A stretch of 64,000 bases of DNA, taken from Amycolatopsis sp. NBC_01488 (GTDB taxonomy: Bacteria; Actinomycetota; Actinomycetes; Mycobacteriales; Pseudonocardiaceae). Position 1 is the stretch's first letter. Each line of letters opens with the position of its first letter. The notes beneath the pieces were generated by a model. It ran no database searches and was not told the origin of the DNA. It worked only from the letters and a program-made list of their open reading frames with translations. The stretch spans positions 8,156,501-8,220,500 of the forward strand of contig NZ_CP109434.1 of NCBI RefSeq assembly GCF_036227105.1, in the 5' to 3' direction. Both the position numbers and the translations under genes were made by a program. This document shows, piece by piece, positions 49,061 through 57,087 of the stretch.

Positions 49061-50515
49061 GTGAAGCCTTTTCACTCTTTCCTGGACAAGGTGGACGAGC
49101 GGCTCGGCGACGGGCTCGAGCACGTCCTGTGCGCCCATCACCGGCGGCGGCTGCGCGCGCTGGGCTGGGGCGACGTGCTCGGGCCCGGCGGCGCGGACGA
49201 CCGCCTCGGCGGCCGGCCCGCGGTCCGCGACGGCAACCGCGTCGAGGTCCTGATCGACGGCGAAGAGACGCTGCCGTCGATCGAGGACGCCATCCGGCGC
49301 GCGAAGTCCCACGTGCACATCGCCAACTGGCACGCGAGCGCGGACTTCCGGCTGACGCGCGAGCCCGGCGCCCTCACCCTGCGGGAGCTGCTCGCCGAGA
49401 CCGCCGAGCGCGGCGTCGAGGTGCGCGTGCTGCTGTGGGCCGGGCCGCCGGTCCCGGCGTTCCAGCCGACGCGGGGCCTGGCGCGGCGGGAGCAGCGGAA
49501 GCTCACCGACGGCTCGGCCGTGCGCTGCGTGCTGGACTCCCGCGAGCGGACCATGCACTGCCACCACGAGAAGATCGTGGTCGTCGACGACGCGGTCGCG
49601 TTCGTCGGCGGGGTCGACTTCACCGCGCTGGAGGGCGACCGGCACGACAGCCCGCAGCACCCGCCGCGGCCGATCGGCTGGCACGACCTGGCGTCGCGGC
49701 TCGAAGGCCCGGTCGTCGCCGACGTCGCCGACCACTTCCGAAAGCGGTGGACGGAGGTCGCCGACGAGGACCTGCCGGCGCCGGACGTGCCAGGGCCGGC
49801 CGGCGGCACCCGCGTCCAGCTGCTGCGCACGGTGCCGAACAGCACCTACGGCTTCGCGCCCCAGGGCGAGTTCACCATCCTCGACGGCTACCTGCGGGCC
49901 CTGCGCTCGGCGCGCCGGCTGGTCTACCTGGAGAACCAGTTCCTGTGGTCGCCCGAGATCGCCGAGGTGCTGCTCGACAAGCTGCGCCACCCGCCCCATG
50001 ACCGCTTCCGCATGGTCCTGCTGCTGCCGCGCAAGCCGAGCAACGGCGCCGACACCACCCGCGGCCAGCTGGGCAGGCTGCTGGACGCCGACGACGGCCA
50101 CGGCCGCCTGCTCGCGGCGACGATCAGCGCCCACGACGGCGATTCGGGCGCACCCGTCTACGTGCACGCGAAGCTCGGCATCGTCGACGACGAGTGGCTG
50201 ACCGTCGGGTCCGCGAACCTCAACGAGCACTCGCTGTTCAACGACACCGAGGTCAACATCGCGACCGACGACCGCGAGCTGGCCCGCACGACGCGGCTGC
50301 GCCTGTGGGCCGAGCACCTCGGCCGGGACGTGGCCGAGGTGGACGGCGACCCGGCGGACGTCGTCGACCACCTCTGGCGGCCGCTGGCCCGGGAGCAGGC
50401 GGAGCGCGAACGCCGGGGCGAGCACCGCACGCACCGGCTGGTGCTGCTTCCCGGCGTCTCCCGGCGGGCGGGCCGGCTGCAGGGACCGCTGCGTGGACTC
50501 CTCGTCGACGGCTGA
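49061..50515 (+). CDS. Phospholipase D family protein (cardiolipin synthase-like)
   Basis: A 484-residue soluble PLD-family protein with two HKD motifs. The first reads MHCHHEKIVVVDDAVAFVGG (HxKxxxxD) and the second VYVHAKLGIVDDEWLTVGSA (with N in SANLNEHS). Both are intact. The start is GTG at 49061 after GACGC. Other segments (ANWHASADFRLTREPGALTL and LVYLENQFLWSPEIAEVLL) are typical of PLD/cardiolipin synthase-like proteins of Actinobacteria without membrane segments. It could hydrolyse or transfer phosphatidyl groups; exact substrate unknown. Confidence 0.85.
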   Translation: MKPFHSFLDKVDERLGDGLEHVLCAHHRRRLRALGWGDVLGPGGADDRLGGRPAVRDGNRVEVLIDGEETLPSIEDAIRRAKSHVHIANWHASADFRLTREPGALTLRELLAETAERGVEVRVLLWAGPPVPAFQPTRGLARREQRKLTDGSAVRCVLDSRERTMHCHHEKIVVVDDAVAFVGGVDFTALEGDRHDSPQHPPRPIGWHDLASRLEGPVVADVADHFRKRWTEVADEDLPAPDVPGPAGGTRVQLLRTVPNSTYGFAPQGEFTILDGYLRALRSARRLVYLENQFLWSPEIAEVLLDKLRHPPHDRFRMVLLLPRKPSNGADTTRGQLGRLLDADDGHGRLLAATISAHDGDSGAPVYVHAKLGIVDDEWLTVGSANLNEHSLFNDTEVNIATDDRELARTTRLRLWAEHLGRDVAEVDGDPADVVDHLWRPLAREQAERERRGEHRTHRLVLLPGVSRRAGRLQGPLRGLLVDG

Positions 50516-50533
50516 AGCGAAGATCACCCTGGA

Positions 50534-52108
50534 TCAGCGGATCCGCAGCCGACGCATGAGCTTCAGCCCGGACAGCATGCTCTCGACGTACTTCTCGTAG
50601 CCCTGTCCGGGCCGCGGGCCCATGACCTGCTTCTTCAGCACGGCCAGGTTCTGCCCGTCGGTGTACTTGAGCAGGCCCTGGTCGCCGTGGCGGGCGCCGA
50701 CCCCGGAGCTCTTCACGCCACCGGACGGCGTTCCCTTGGCGGCGAACGCGGTCGCCAGGATGTCGTTGACGTTCACGTTGCCGGACTCCAGCCGCGCCGC
50801 GACCGCGCGCGCGGCAGCGATGTCCCGGCTCCAGACCGAGGCGTTGAGGCCGTAGTCGGTGTCGTTGGCCAGCTCGACGGCCTCGTCGACGGTCCGGTAC
50901 CGGTGCAGCGCGATCACCGGGCCGAAGGTTTCGGTGACGCCGCAGAGCATGTCCTTCGTGACGCCTTCGAGGATCGTCGGCTCGAAGAACGCCGGCCCGA
51001 GGTCGGGGCGCGGCTTGCCGCCGCACAGCACGGTCGCGCCCTTCGCGACGGCGTCGTCGACGTGCTCCTTGACGCGGCGCAGGTGGTCGGGCGAGACGAG
51101 CGAGCCCATGTCGGGCCCGAAGTCGTAGGCCGCGCGGACGTCCAGCGCGCTCGTGGCCTTCACGAACGCGGCCTTGAACTCGTCGTAGCGGGACTCCGGC
51201 AGGTAGATCCGCTCGATGTGCATGCAGATCTGGCCGGTGTTGCCGAAGGCGCCGAAGATCGCGCCCCGCACGGCTTCGGCGATGTCGGCGTCGTCGAGGA
51301 CGATCATCGGGTTCTTGCCGCCGAGCTCCAGGCAGCAGCCGATGAGGTTGCGCCCGGCCCGCTCGCCGATGACCCGGCCGGTGGCGGTGGAGCCGGTGAA
51401 CATCACGTAGTCGGCTTGATCGATCAGCGTCGGGCCGACGTCGGGACCCTCGCCGCAGACGACCTGGAACAACCCTTCGGGCAGGCCGGCCTCTTCGAGC
51501 ATCCGGATGCCGTAGAGCGGCGAGAGCGCCGTCTTGTTGTCCGGTTTCAGGACGACCGCGTTGCCGGCCATCAGCGCCGGGATCGCGTCGGAAATGCCGG
51601 TGGCGAACGGGAAGTTCCACGGCGCGATGATGCCGACGACGCCCTTGGGCTGCCGGACCTCGGTCGACGACGTCAGCAGCGGCACCGGCCCGCCGCGTTT
51701 GGTCGGCGCCAGCAGCTTGGCCGCCCGCCGCAGGTAGTGGCTCATCACCATGGCGGGGTCGCAGGTTTCTTCGATGGCCATCCGCCGGTTCTTGCCGCTC
51801 TCGACCTGGATGAGGTCGGTGACGGCCCGCGCGCGGTCGACGAAGAGCGCGTGCGCCCGCTTGAACACCGCCAGCCGCTGCTTGAGCGGCGTCGCTGCCC
51901 AGCTGCGCTGCGCCTCGCGGGCGGCGGCGAACGCCTGCTCGATGTCGGACGGCGTCGACTGCGGCAGTTCGACGAGCGCTTCGCCGGTGTAGACCTCGGT
52001 GAGCTGCCAGGTCTCGCCGGACGAACCCGGCACGCGGGCGACGAGCTGCTTCAAGAACTCGTCGGTCACGGACGCCGGGCGGGTGAGCTGAATCGGCGTC
52101 ACGGTCAC
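50534..52108 (-). CDS. Succinic semialdehyde dehydrogenase-like aldehyde dehydrogenase (GabD2-type)
   Basis: A 524-residue NAD(P)+-dependent aldehyde dehydrogenase that oxidises an aldehyde to the acid. The cofactor domain has GVVGIIAPWNFPFATGISDA and NAVVLKPDNKTALSP. FTGSTATGRVIGERAG is the glycine motif, CLELGGKNPMIVLDDADIAE holds the general base Glu, and GNTGQICMHIERIYLPES holds the nucleophile Cys. The overall pattern is like mycobacterial GabD2. Its GTG start overlaps the stop of the GMC gene (GTGA), so the alcohol-to-aldehyde and aldehyde-to-acid steps are coupled. It is the second gene of an operon with a KstR-like operator. Confidence 0.82.
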   Translation of the reverse strand: MTVTPIQLTRPASVTDEFLKQLVARVPGSSGETWQLTEVYTGEALVELPQSTPSDIEQAFAAAREAQRSWAATPLKQRLAVFKRAHALFVDRARAVTDLIQVESGKNRRMAIEETCDPAMVMSHYLRRAAKLLAPTKRGGPVPLLTSSTEVRQPKGVVGIIAPWNFPFATGISDAIPALMAGNAVVLKPDNKTALSPLYGIRMLEEAGLPEGLFQVVCGEGPDVGPTLIDQADYVMFTGSTATGRVIGERAGRNLIGCCLELGGKNPMIVLDDADIAEAVRGAIFGAFGNTGQICMHIERIYLPESRYDEFKAAFVKATSALDVRAAYDFGPDMGSLVSPDHLRRVKEHVDDAVAKGATVLCGGKPRPDLGPAFFEPTILEGVTKDMLCGVTETFGPVIALHRYRTVDEAVELANDTDYGLNASVWSRDIAAARAVAARLESGNVNVNDILATAFAAKGTPSGGVKSSGVGARHGDQGLLKYTDGQNLAVLKKQVMGPRPGQGYEKYVESMLSGLKLMRRLRIR

Positions 52109-53733
52109 GATGCGCTCCCGAGCACGAGCCGAGCGCCCATCTCGCCGATCATGATGGCGGGCGCGTTGGTGTTGCCGCCGGTGATCGACGGCATGATCGA
52201 CGCGTCGCAGACCCGCAGGCCTTCGACGCCGCGCACCTTGAGGTCCGGGCCGACGACGGCCAGCTCGTCGACGCCCATCCGGCAGGTGCCGACGCCGTGG
52301 TAGACCGACGTCGCGCGGTTCAGGATCGCGTCGCGCAGCTCCTGGCCGCGCAGGTTCGTGCCCGGGTGGATCTCCTCCTTGACCGCGCCCTTGAACGCCT
52401 TCGACGCGAAGATCTCGCGGACCATTTCCGAGCCTTCGCCGAGCACTTCGAGGTCGGCCGGGTCGGAGAGGTACTGGAAGTCGATGAGCGGTGCGGCCGT
52501 GGGATCGGCGGAGGAAAGCCGGAGCGTGCCGCGGCTCTTGGGGTAGATCAGCGTCGTCAGCACGGTGAGCGCGGGGCGCTTGTCGACGTCGTGCCGGATC
52601 GGCGCGTCCTGGTTGGGCGAGACGTACGCCCACGGCAGGAGGTGCAGCTGGAGGTCGGGGACGGCGTCCGCCTGCGACGTCCGGAGAAACGCGACCGCCT
52701 CGAACACCGAGTTCGCGAGGAACGTCGTGCCGGGCTTCAGCAGCTCGCGGGCGAGGCCGCGCGCGAAGTACGGCGCCGAGCCCTTGTTCTTGCTGGAGGA
52801 CACGTGGAAGGTCAGGGCGTGGAACATGTGGTCGTGCAGGTTGTCGCCGACGGGCAGGTCGGCGAGCACGTCGATGCCGTGTTCCTTCAGGTGCTCGGCG
52901 TGGCCGATGCCGGACAGCATGAGCAGCTGCGCGGAGCCGGCGAACCCGGCCGAGAGGATGACCTCCTTGCCGGCGCGGATGGTGCGTCGCCGGCCGCCGT
53001 CGACGACTTCGACGCCGGTGGCACGGCCGTTGGCGAAGAGGACCTTCTCGACCAGCACCCCGGACTGGAGCTGGAGCGTCGGCGGCGCGAGGTGGTGGAT
53101 GTAGCCGCGTGAGGCGCTGTAGCGCAGGCCGTCGGCAGCGTTCTGCTGCATCCGGCTGACACCCTCCTGCGACTCGGCGTTGTAGTCGTCGAGGATCTTG
53201 CACCCGAGCGCGTCGGCGGTGGCGTCGACGAACTGCAACGACCCTTCCTGCGGGTTCTTGGCGCGCGTGACCCGGATCGGGCCGCCCGCGCCGCGGAAGG
53301 CGTTCTCGCCGTCCTCGAAGTCCTCCATCCGCTTGTAGGCGGCGTTGACGCTGTCGGCGTCCCAGCCGGTGTTGCCCTCGGCGGCCCACGAGTCGAAGTT
53401 GGCGCGGTTGCCGCGGACGTAGACCATGCCGTTGATGGAGCTGGAGCCGCCGACGACCTTGCCGCGCGGCACCGGCATCCGGCGGTCGAGAACGTGTTTC
53501 TGCGGCACGCCGTAGTAGCCCCAGTCGAACGGCTTCTTGAGCTGCGGCACCGCGTGCATCGGGCCCACCAGCCCGGGCTTCTTGATCAGCAGCCGCTCGT
53601 CGCTCTTGCCGGCTTCGAGGACGATCACGCTGGCCCCGGCCTGCGCCAGCCGGCCCGCGATCGCCGCCCCCGAGCTGCCCGACCCGACGACGACGTAGTC
53701 GGCCTCGTCGCCGCGCGGCGCCCTGTTCGCCAT
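52105..53733 (-). CDS. GMC-family FAD oxidoreductase (alcohol/choline dehydrogenase-like)
   Basis: A 542-residue flavoprotein of the glucose-methanol-choline family. The FAD motif is DYVVVGSGSSGAAIAGRLAQ. The GMC signature 1 is RGKVVGGSSSINGMVYVRGN, and signature 2 is SAGFAGSAQLLMLSGIG. The active-site pair is near SVYHGVGTCRMG (His) and GGNTNAPAIMIGEMGARL (Asn). It oxidises an alcohol with FAD, feeding oxygen, a quinone or another acceptor. In mycobacteria a GMC protein (MftG) re-oxidises mycofactocin; whether this one does is not shown. The ATG at 53733 is 27 bp from a KstR-like operator. The mycofactocin genes start 2.5 kb downstream of its start on the map. Confidence 0.84.
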   Translation of the reverse strand: MANRAPRGDEADYVVVGSGSSGAAIAGRLAQAGASVIVLEAGKSDERLLIKKPGLVGPMHAVPQLKKPFDWGYYGVPQKHVLDRRMPVPRGKVVGGSSSINGMVYVRGNRANFDSWAAEGNTGWDADSVNAAYKRMEDFEDGENAFRGAGGPIRVTRAKNPQEGSLQFVDATADALGCKILDDYNAESQEGVSRMQQNAADGLRYSASRGYIHHLAPPTLQLQSGVLVEKVLFANGRATGVEVVDGGRRRTIRAGKEVILSAGFAGSAQLLMLSGIGHAEHLKEHGIDVLADLPVGDNLHDHMFHALTFHVSSSKNKGSAPYFARGLARELLKPGTTFLANSVFEAVAFLRTSQADAVPDLQLHLLPWAYVSPNQDAPIRHDVDKRPALTVLTTLIYPKSRGTLRLSSADPTAAPLIDFQYLSDPADLEVLGEGSEMVREIFASKAFKGAVKEEIHPGTNLRGQELRDAILNRATSVYHGVGTCRMGVDELAVVGPDLKVRGVEGLRVCDASIMPSITGGNTNAPAIMIGEMGARLVLGSAS

Positions 53734-53760
53734 GTCCGCTCCTCGGTCCCGCCTGCCACA

Positions 53761-53780
53761 AACTGTAACCTGTTCTAGTT
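53761..53780. promoter_or_regulatory. KstR-like operator before the GMC-ALDH operon
   Basis: AACTGTAACCTGTTCTAGTT is a near-perfect dyad that fits AACTnnAACnnGTTnnAGTT and contains the complete KstR consensus TnnAACnnGTTnnA. It is 18/20 identical to the site at 14772-14791. It lies 27 bp upstream of the GMC start. Confidence 0.65.
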
Positions 53781-53841
53781 TGCTCACGGTATAGCGTCGC
53801 CGCCTCGGAGCGCAACGGGCACTCCTGCGGCCCGGCCGCGG

Positions 53842-54450
53842 TCAGAGCCCTCGCCGCAGCGCGTCGGCCGCGCTCGCCAGGTCCGCGCGGACCGCGCGCG
53901 CCGCTCTCGCCGCACCCTTCTCCTGGTGTCGCCGGAGACTCACGGCGTAGACGTTCCACAGCTCCGTGACCGCCGCTGCCGTGATGCGGGCGATCGGGTC
54001 GTCCGGGGTCGTGCCGCGGCGGGCGGCCAGGGCCTCGACGGCCGCCTCCGTCAAGCGGTCGTGGGCCTCGCGGTGGTGCGCAACCAGCGCCGGGGTCGTT
54101 CGGACCAGCTCGCCGAACCGGCGGACCTCCGCCCAGCCGTGCCGCCGCGCCGCGGCGACGAGGAAGTCCAGCTCCGCACCCAGCACGGCCAGGGCCGCGT
54201 CCAGGGGCGGGGTGTCGGCGAGCCGCGCGCTCAGCACCTGCACCTGGGCGTCCCAGCGGTCGGCCAGCAGCGCTTCCTTGCTGCCGAAGTGGTTGAACAC
54301 GGTCTTCTCCGTGACCCCGCACGCCCGCGCGACGTCGGCGACGCGCACCGCGTCGAACCCGCGCTCCAGGAACATCCGGGTCGCCGTGTCCGACAGCTGC
54401 TGCCGCAGTTCGCGCTTCCGGCGCTCCCGCAGCGTCTCAGGCTTCAGCAC
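53842..54450 (-). CDS. TetR family transcriptional regulator
   Basis: A 202-residue repressor. The HTH spans residues 14-60 (LRQQLSDTATRMFLERGFDA, VADVARACGVTEKTVFNHFG). The C-terminal domain is helical with Arg-rich patches (AVSLRRHQEKGAARAARAVR). The GTG start at 54450 is set by length. It diverges from a SRPBCC (AHSA1) gene; the 57-bp gap contains ACTGT/ACAGT dyads. It therefore probably controls itself and that gene. The upstream GMC operon is on the same strand but separated by its own operator. Confidence 0.82.
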   Translation of the reverse strand: MLKPETLRERRKRELRQQLSDTATRMFLERGFDAVRVADVARACGVTEKTVFNHFGSKEALLADRWDAQVQVLSARLADTPPLDAALAVLGAELDFLVAAARRHGWAEVRRFGELVRTTPALVAHHREAHDRLTEAAVEALAARRGTTPDDPIARITAAAVTELWNVYAVSLRRHQEKGAARAARAVRADLASAADALRRGL

Positions 54451-54472
54451 CAGTACACACTACAGCAGGAGT

Positions 54473-54492
54473 ACTGTTTACAGTGACTGTAA
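54473..54492. promoter_or_regulatory. Overlapping ACTGT/ACAGT dyads, TetR operator
   Basis: ACTGTTTACAGTGACTGTAA contains the dyads ACTGT-TT-ACAGT and ACAGT-G-ACTGT, which overlap. They lie between the divergent TetR and SRPBCC genes and would bind the TetR dimer. Confidence 0.6.
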
Positions 54493-54507
54493 CGAACGGA
54501 GACACCC

Positions 54508-54945
54508 ATGAGCGAGTTCGAGATCGTCCGCCAGTACCCGCAGCCCCGCCCCCGGGTCTGGCGCGCCCTCACCGACCCGGCCCTGGTCCCGCGCTGGACG
54601 TCGACCGGGCGCGGCGGCCGTCCCGAAGGGTTCACGCCCGAAGTCGGCACGCGGTTCCGGTTCGTCGGGCGCCCGGTGCCCGGCTGGGACGGCATCGTCC
54701 GCTGCGAAATCCTCGCGGCCGACGCCCCCGAGCTGCTCAGCTTCAGCTGGCGGAACCAGGAAGCCGACCGGCCCAGCACCGTGACGTACCACCTCGACGA
54801 GACACCGGCCGGGACCCGCCTCACCTACCGGCACACGGGGTTCCGCGGCGCCGGCGGCTTCTTCATGGCCCGGCTCCTGCACCGCGTCCGGCGCCGGATG
54901 CTCACCGAGGGCCTGCCGGGCGTCCTCGCCGACAGCGGCTGGTGA
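54508..54945 (+). CDS. SRPBCC / AHSA1-domain protein
   Basis: A 145-residue single-domain protein of the START/AHSA1 superfamily, with the hydrophobic ligand cavity of that fold. EIVRQYPQPRPRVWRALTDP is the typical first strand and helix, then WTSTGRGG, GIVRCEILAADAPELLSFSW, TVTYHLDETPAGTRLTYRHT, and a C-terminal helix RRMLTEGLPGVLADSG. Such proteins bind lipids or activate Hsp90-like chaperones. It pairs with the divergent TetR repressor, and the gap contains its operator. The ATG is chosen by the upstream GGAG. Confidence 0.8.
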   Translation: MSEFEIVRQYPQPRPRVWRALTDPALVPRWTSTGRGGRPEGFTPEVGTRFRFVGRPVPGWDGIVRCEILAADAPELLSFSWRNQEADRPSTVTYHLDETPAGTRLTYRHTGFRGAGGFFMARLLHRVRRRMLTEGLPGVLADSGW

Positions 54946-54948
54946 CGG

Positions 54949-55845
54949 CTACGAAGCCGGCGAGCGGTGCCGGGAGACGTAGTCGTTGACGAGCCCCGCC
55001 GCCGTGTGCGCCCCGTCCACGGTGACGACGAACGTGCTCCCGGACCGCAGCCGCAGCACCAGGCCGTCCCCGGCCCGCACCACCACCGCCGTCCGCGTCG
55101 GCCGCCGCCGCCAGCCCCAGCCGCCGTAGGCCAGTGGCACGATCCGGTCGGAGCGGGCCTCCGCGATGTCGGCGTAGCCCCAGGTCCGCCGCGGCCACCC
55201 GAGCAGCCCGGCCCGCACGCGCACCCCGGCCGGCCCCACGAGCACCCGCACGGACGAAAAGAGCAGCGCCACCAAGGAGATCAGCAGCCCACCCCACCAC
55301 AGGCGCGCGTCCCCGAGCACCGCGGCGACGGCGGCCGCGACCGGCACGGCGGCCACCACGAGGAAGTTGTGTGCGGTCCCCGACCAGACGGCCCGCTCGT
55401 CCGGGCCGAGCCCGGCGGACGGTGCGGTCCCCGCGAGCGCCGCCGGTTTCGCCGGCGCGAGCCACCGGCCGGCGGCGACCGCCACCAGTCCCACGGCGAG
55501 GATCCCGACGGCCACGGCCCAGTTCACCGGGCGGGCCCGCTCCCACGACGTCACGTCGAGATTCGCCCACAGCCCGGCCGAATGCGCGGCCAGGAGGATG
55601 CCGCCGAGGCCGTAGACCCCGGCCGCCGCCGCGGCGTCCCTGACCACCGCCGCCCACCCGACGCACCAGAACGCCGCCACGCCCGCGGTCACCAGCCACC
55701 CCGGCGCGTGGCCGTTGGGCACGCCGTTCCACGTCCAGTGCACGGCGATCGAGTCGGGCAGCCGCGCCGCCAGGACGAGTGCCGGCACGACGATCGCGAG
55801 CAGGATCACCGCCGGGATCGCGTACCGCGTGAGCGTGGGCCTCAT
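54949..55845 (-). CDS. DUF1648-type membrane protein, GntR-controlled
   Basis: A 298-residue membrane protein with five or six hydrophobic segments (residues 7-28, 48-65, 72-95, 108-125, 165-180 and 190-208). A DUF1648-like N-terminus shows LPDSIAVHWTWNGVPNGHAP. The C-terminal part is soluble with a beta-rich pattern (GYADIAEARSDRIVPLAYGG, DGLVLRLRSGSTFVVTVDGA). DUF1648 proteins are often controlled by a GntR regulator. The ATG overlaps the stop of the GntR gene (ATGA), so they form an operon. Function is unknown. Confidence 0.8.
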   Translation of the reverse strand: MRPTLTRYAIPAVILLAIVVPALVLAARLPDSIAVHWTWNGVPNGHAPGWLVTAGVAAFWCVGWAAVVRDAAAAAGVYGLGGILLAAHSAGLWANLDVTSWERARPVNWAVAVGILAVGLVAVAAGRWLAPAKPAALAGTAPSAGLGPDERAVWSGTAHNFLVVAAVPVAAAVAAVLGDARLWWGGLLISLVALLFSSVRVLVGPAGVRVRAGLLGWPRRTWGYADIAEARSDRIVPLAYGGWGWRRRPTRTAVVVRAGDGLVLRLRSGSTFVVTVDGAHTAAGLVNDYVSRHRSPAS

Positions 55846-56189
55846 CGGACCTCCTCGATCAGCGCGACCAGCTCGCCGCGGGGGATGCCGAGCCGCCGCG
55901 CCTCGTCGAGCAGCGCCCGGATCCGGTGGTGCAGCTCGGCCCGGTCCAGCCCCGCGGCCAGCACGGTCACCCCGCGCCCGCGCCGCATGGTGACCAGGCC
56001 TTCGTCCGCGAGCTGGGCGTAGGCGCGCAGCACGGTGTGCATGTTGACCCCGAGTGACGCGCCCAGCTCGCGCGCGGCCGGCAGCCGCTCGCCGACGGCG
56101 ACCTCCCCCGCCGCGAGCGCGTGCCGCAGTCCCGCCGCGATCTTCTCGTGCAGCGGCGCGGTGTCCCGGTCGTCCAGCCTCAGTAGCAT
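55842..56189 (-). CDS. GntR family regulator, YtrA subfamily
   Basis: A 115-residue regulator that is almost entirely a GntR winged helix (residues 8-75: APLHEKIAAGLRHALAAGEV, VGERLPAARELGASLGVNMH, TVLRAYAQLADEGLVTMRRG) followed by a short helical C-terminus (residues 80-115) typical of the YtrA subfamily. It controls its own operon with the DUF1648 membrane gene. A perfect 8-bp dyad begins on its start codon and extends upstream, which would give strong autorepression. Confidence 0.85.
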   Translation of the reverse strand: MLLRLDDRDTAPLHEKIAAGLRHALAAGEVAVGERLPAARELGASLGVNMHTVLRAYAQLADEGLVTMRRGRGVTVLAAGLDRAELHHRIRALLDEARRLGIPRGELVALIEEVR

Positions 56190-56211
56190 TGTTCTACAAA
56201 TACTAGAACAA
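56189..56211. promoter_or_regulatory. GntR operator overlapping the start codon
   Basis: TTGTTCTA (56189-56196) and TAGAACAA (56204-56211) form a perfect 8-bp dyad with a 7-bp spacer. It begins at the first base of the regulator's ATG and extends upstream. It should block transcription of the gntR-DUF1648 operon. Confidence 0.65.
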
Positions 56212-56243
56212 GTCAGCACTCACCGCCAGCGGGTGACCATCAT

Positions 56244-56885
56244 TCAATTCGGCACCGGTTCCGGCTCCGCACCCAGCACGCCGTCGGCGAGCCCGGCCGC
56301 CAGCGCCCGCAGCGCCGCGTCCAGGTACACCGTCAGGTCGGCATCGGCGCGGGCGGACCACCGGTCATACGCCGCGCGGCAGGCCGCGAGCACCGCGCGC
56401 CCCACCACCAGCGGGTACAGCGAGTCCTCCGGCTGCCCGGACCGGCGAGCGGCGAACGCGCTCACCGCCCGCTCCCACGCGTCGTAGTGGATCGCGGCGC
56501 TCGCGGCCAGGTCCGGCACCGTGCTCAGCAGCGTCATCCGGCGGCGCAGCTCCGGCACGTCGTCCGCGCGGTAGTGGTTGGCCGCCAGCACCGCGCGGCG
56601 CACCGCCTCCAGCACCGGCAGGTCGGCGGGCATGTCGGCGAGCAGCCCGCGGATCGTCTCGACCTCGGTGTCGAACTCGTTCCAGAGGACGTCGGCCTTG
56701 GCGTCGTAGTAGCGGAAGAACGTCCGCCTGCTGACGCCGGCCGCCGCGGCGATCTGGTCGACGGTCGTCTCGTGGAAGCCCTGCTCGCCGAACAGCCGCA
56801 GCGCGGCGAGCTCGAGCTCCCGGGCACTGGTGCCCGGCGGGCGGCCCCGGCGGTTCGCGGGCCGGGCGAGGACGTCATCGGTCAT
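56244..56885 (-). CDS. mftR: Mycofactocin system TetR regulator
   Basis: A 213-residue repressor with HTH at residues 24-68 (ELELAALRLFGEQGFHETTV, AAAAGVSRRTFFRYYDAKAD). It sits divergently before mftA at the usual mftR position. From what I remember of the mycobacterial protein, MftR binds long-chain acyl-CoA and represses the mft genes; that would link cofactor synthesis to lipid status. The ATG at 56885 leaves a 106-bp regulatory gap to mftA. The C-terminus is Arg-rich and helical. The assignment rests on position and similarity of the HTH. Confidence 0.82.
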   Translation of the reverse strand: MTDDVLARPANRRGRPPGTSARELELAALRLFGEQGFHETTVDQIAAAAGVSRRTFFRYYDAKADVLWNEFDTEVETIRGLLADMPADLPVLEAVRRAVLAANHYRADDVPELRRRMTLLSTVPDLAASAAIHYDAWERAVSAFAARRSGQPEDSLYPLVVGRAVLAACRAAYDRWSARADADLTVYLDAALRALAAGLADGVLGAEPEPVPN

Positions 56886-56909
56886 CCGGGTGCCGTTTCG
56901 TCGGAGGCC

Positions 56910-56939
56910 TTGATTATTGACACGGGGTGACACTACTCT
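56910..56939 (+). promoter_or_regulatory. Candidate promoter of the mft operon
   Basis: TTGATT (56910-56915), 18 bp, then TACTCT (56934-56939). TGACAC occurs twice with a 10-bp period at 56918 and 56928, and a dyad GACACTCAGTGCC lies at 56951-56963; these may form the MftR operator. The pattern is suggestive, not proven. Confidence 0.35.
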
Positions 56940-56991
56940 CCCCCCTATTCGACACTCAGTGCCGAAAATCATCACTGCCGAAGGAGTCAGG

Positions 56992-57087
56992 ATGAGCGAG
57001 AACGCTGCCGCTGAGCCCGACGAGGTCGTCGCCGAGGAACTGCTGGTCGAAGAGGTCTCGATCGACGGCATGTGCGGTGTCTACTGA
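56992..57087 (+). CDS. mftA: Mycofactocin precursor peptide
   Basis: A 31-residue ribosomal precursor. The leader is acidic (AAAEPDEVVAEELLVEEV) and the end is the invariant IDGMCGVY, in which the last two residues Val-Tyr become the redox cofactor. MftB presents the peptide, MftC decarboxylates and cross-links the Val-Tyr pair, and MftE releases the product. Shine-Dalgarno GGAG sits before the ATG. The gene overlaps mftB by 11 bp, and short genes of this kind are easily missed by automatic annotation. Confidence 0.95.
   Translation: MSENAAAEPDEVVAEELLVEEVSIDGMCGVY

Noticed and set aside
50534..54322. 1262-codon minus-strand frame as a fusion of a TetR, GMC and aldehyde dehydrogenase
   Set aside because: Only the aldehyde dehydrogenase part is in frame; the GMC and TetR parts are read out of frame, with low-complexity composition.
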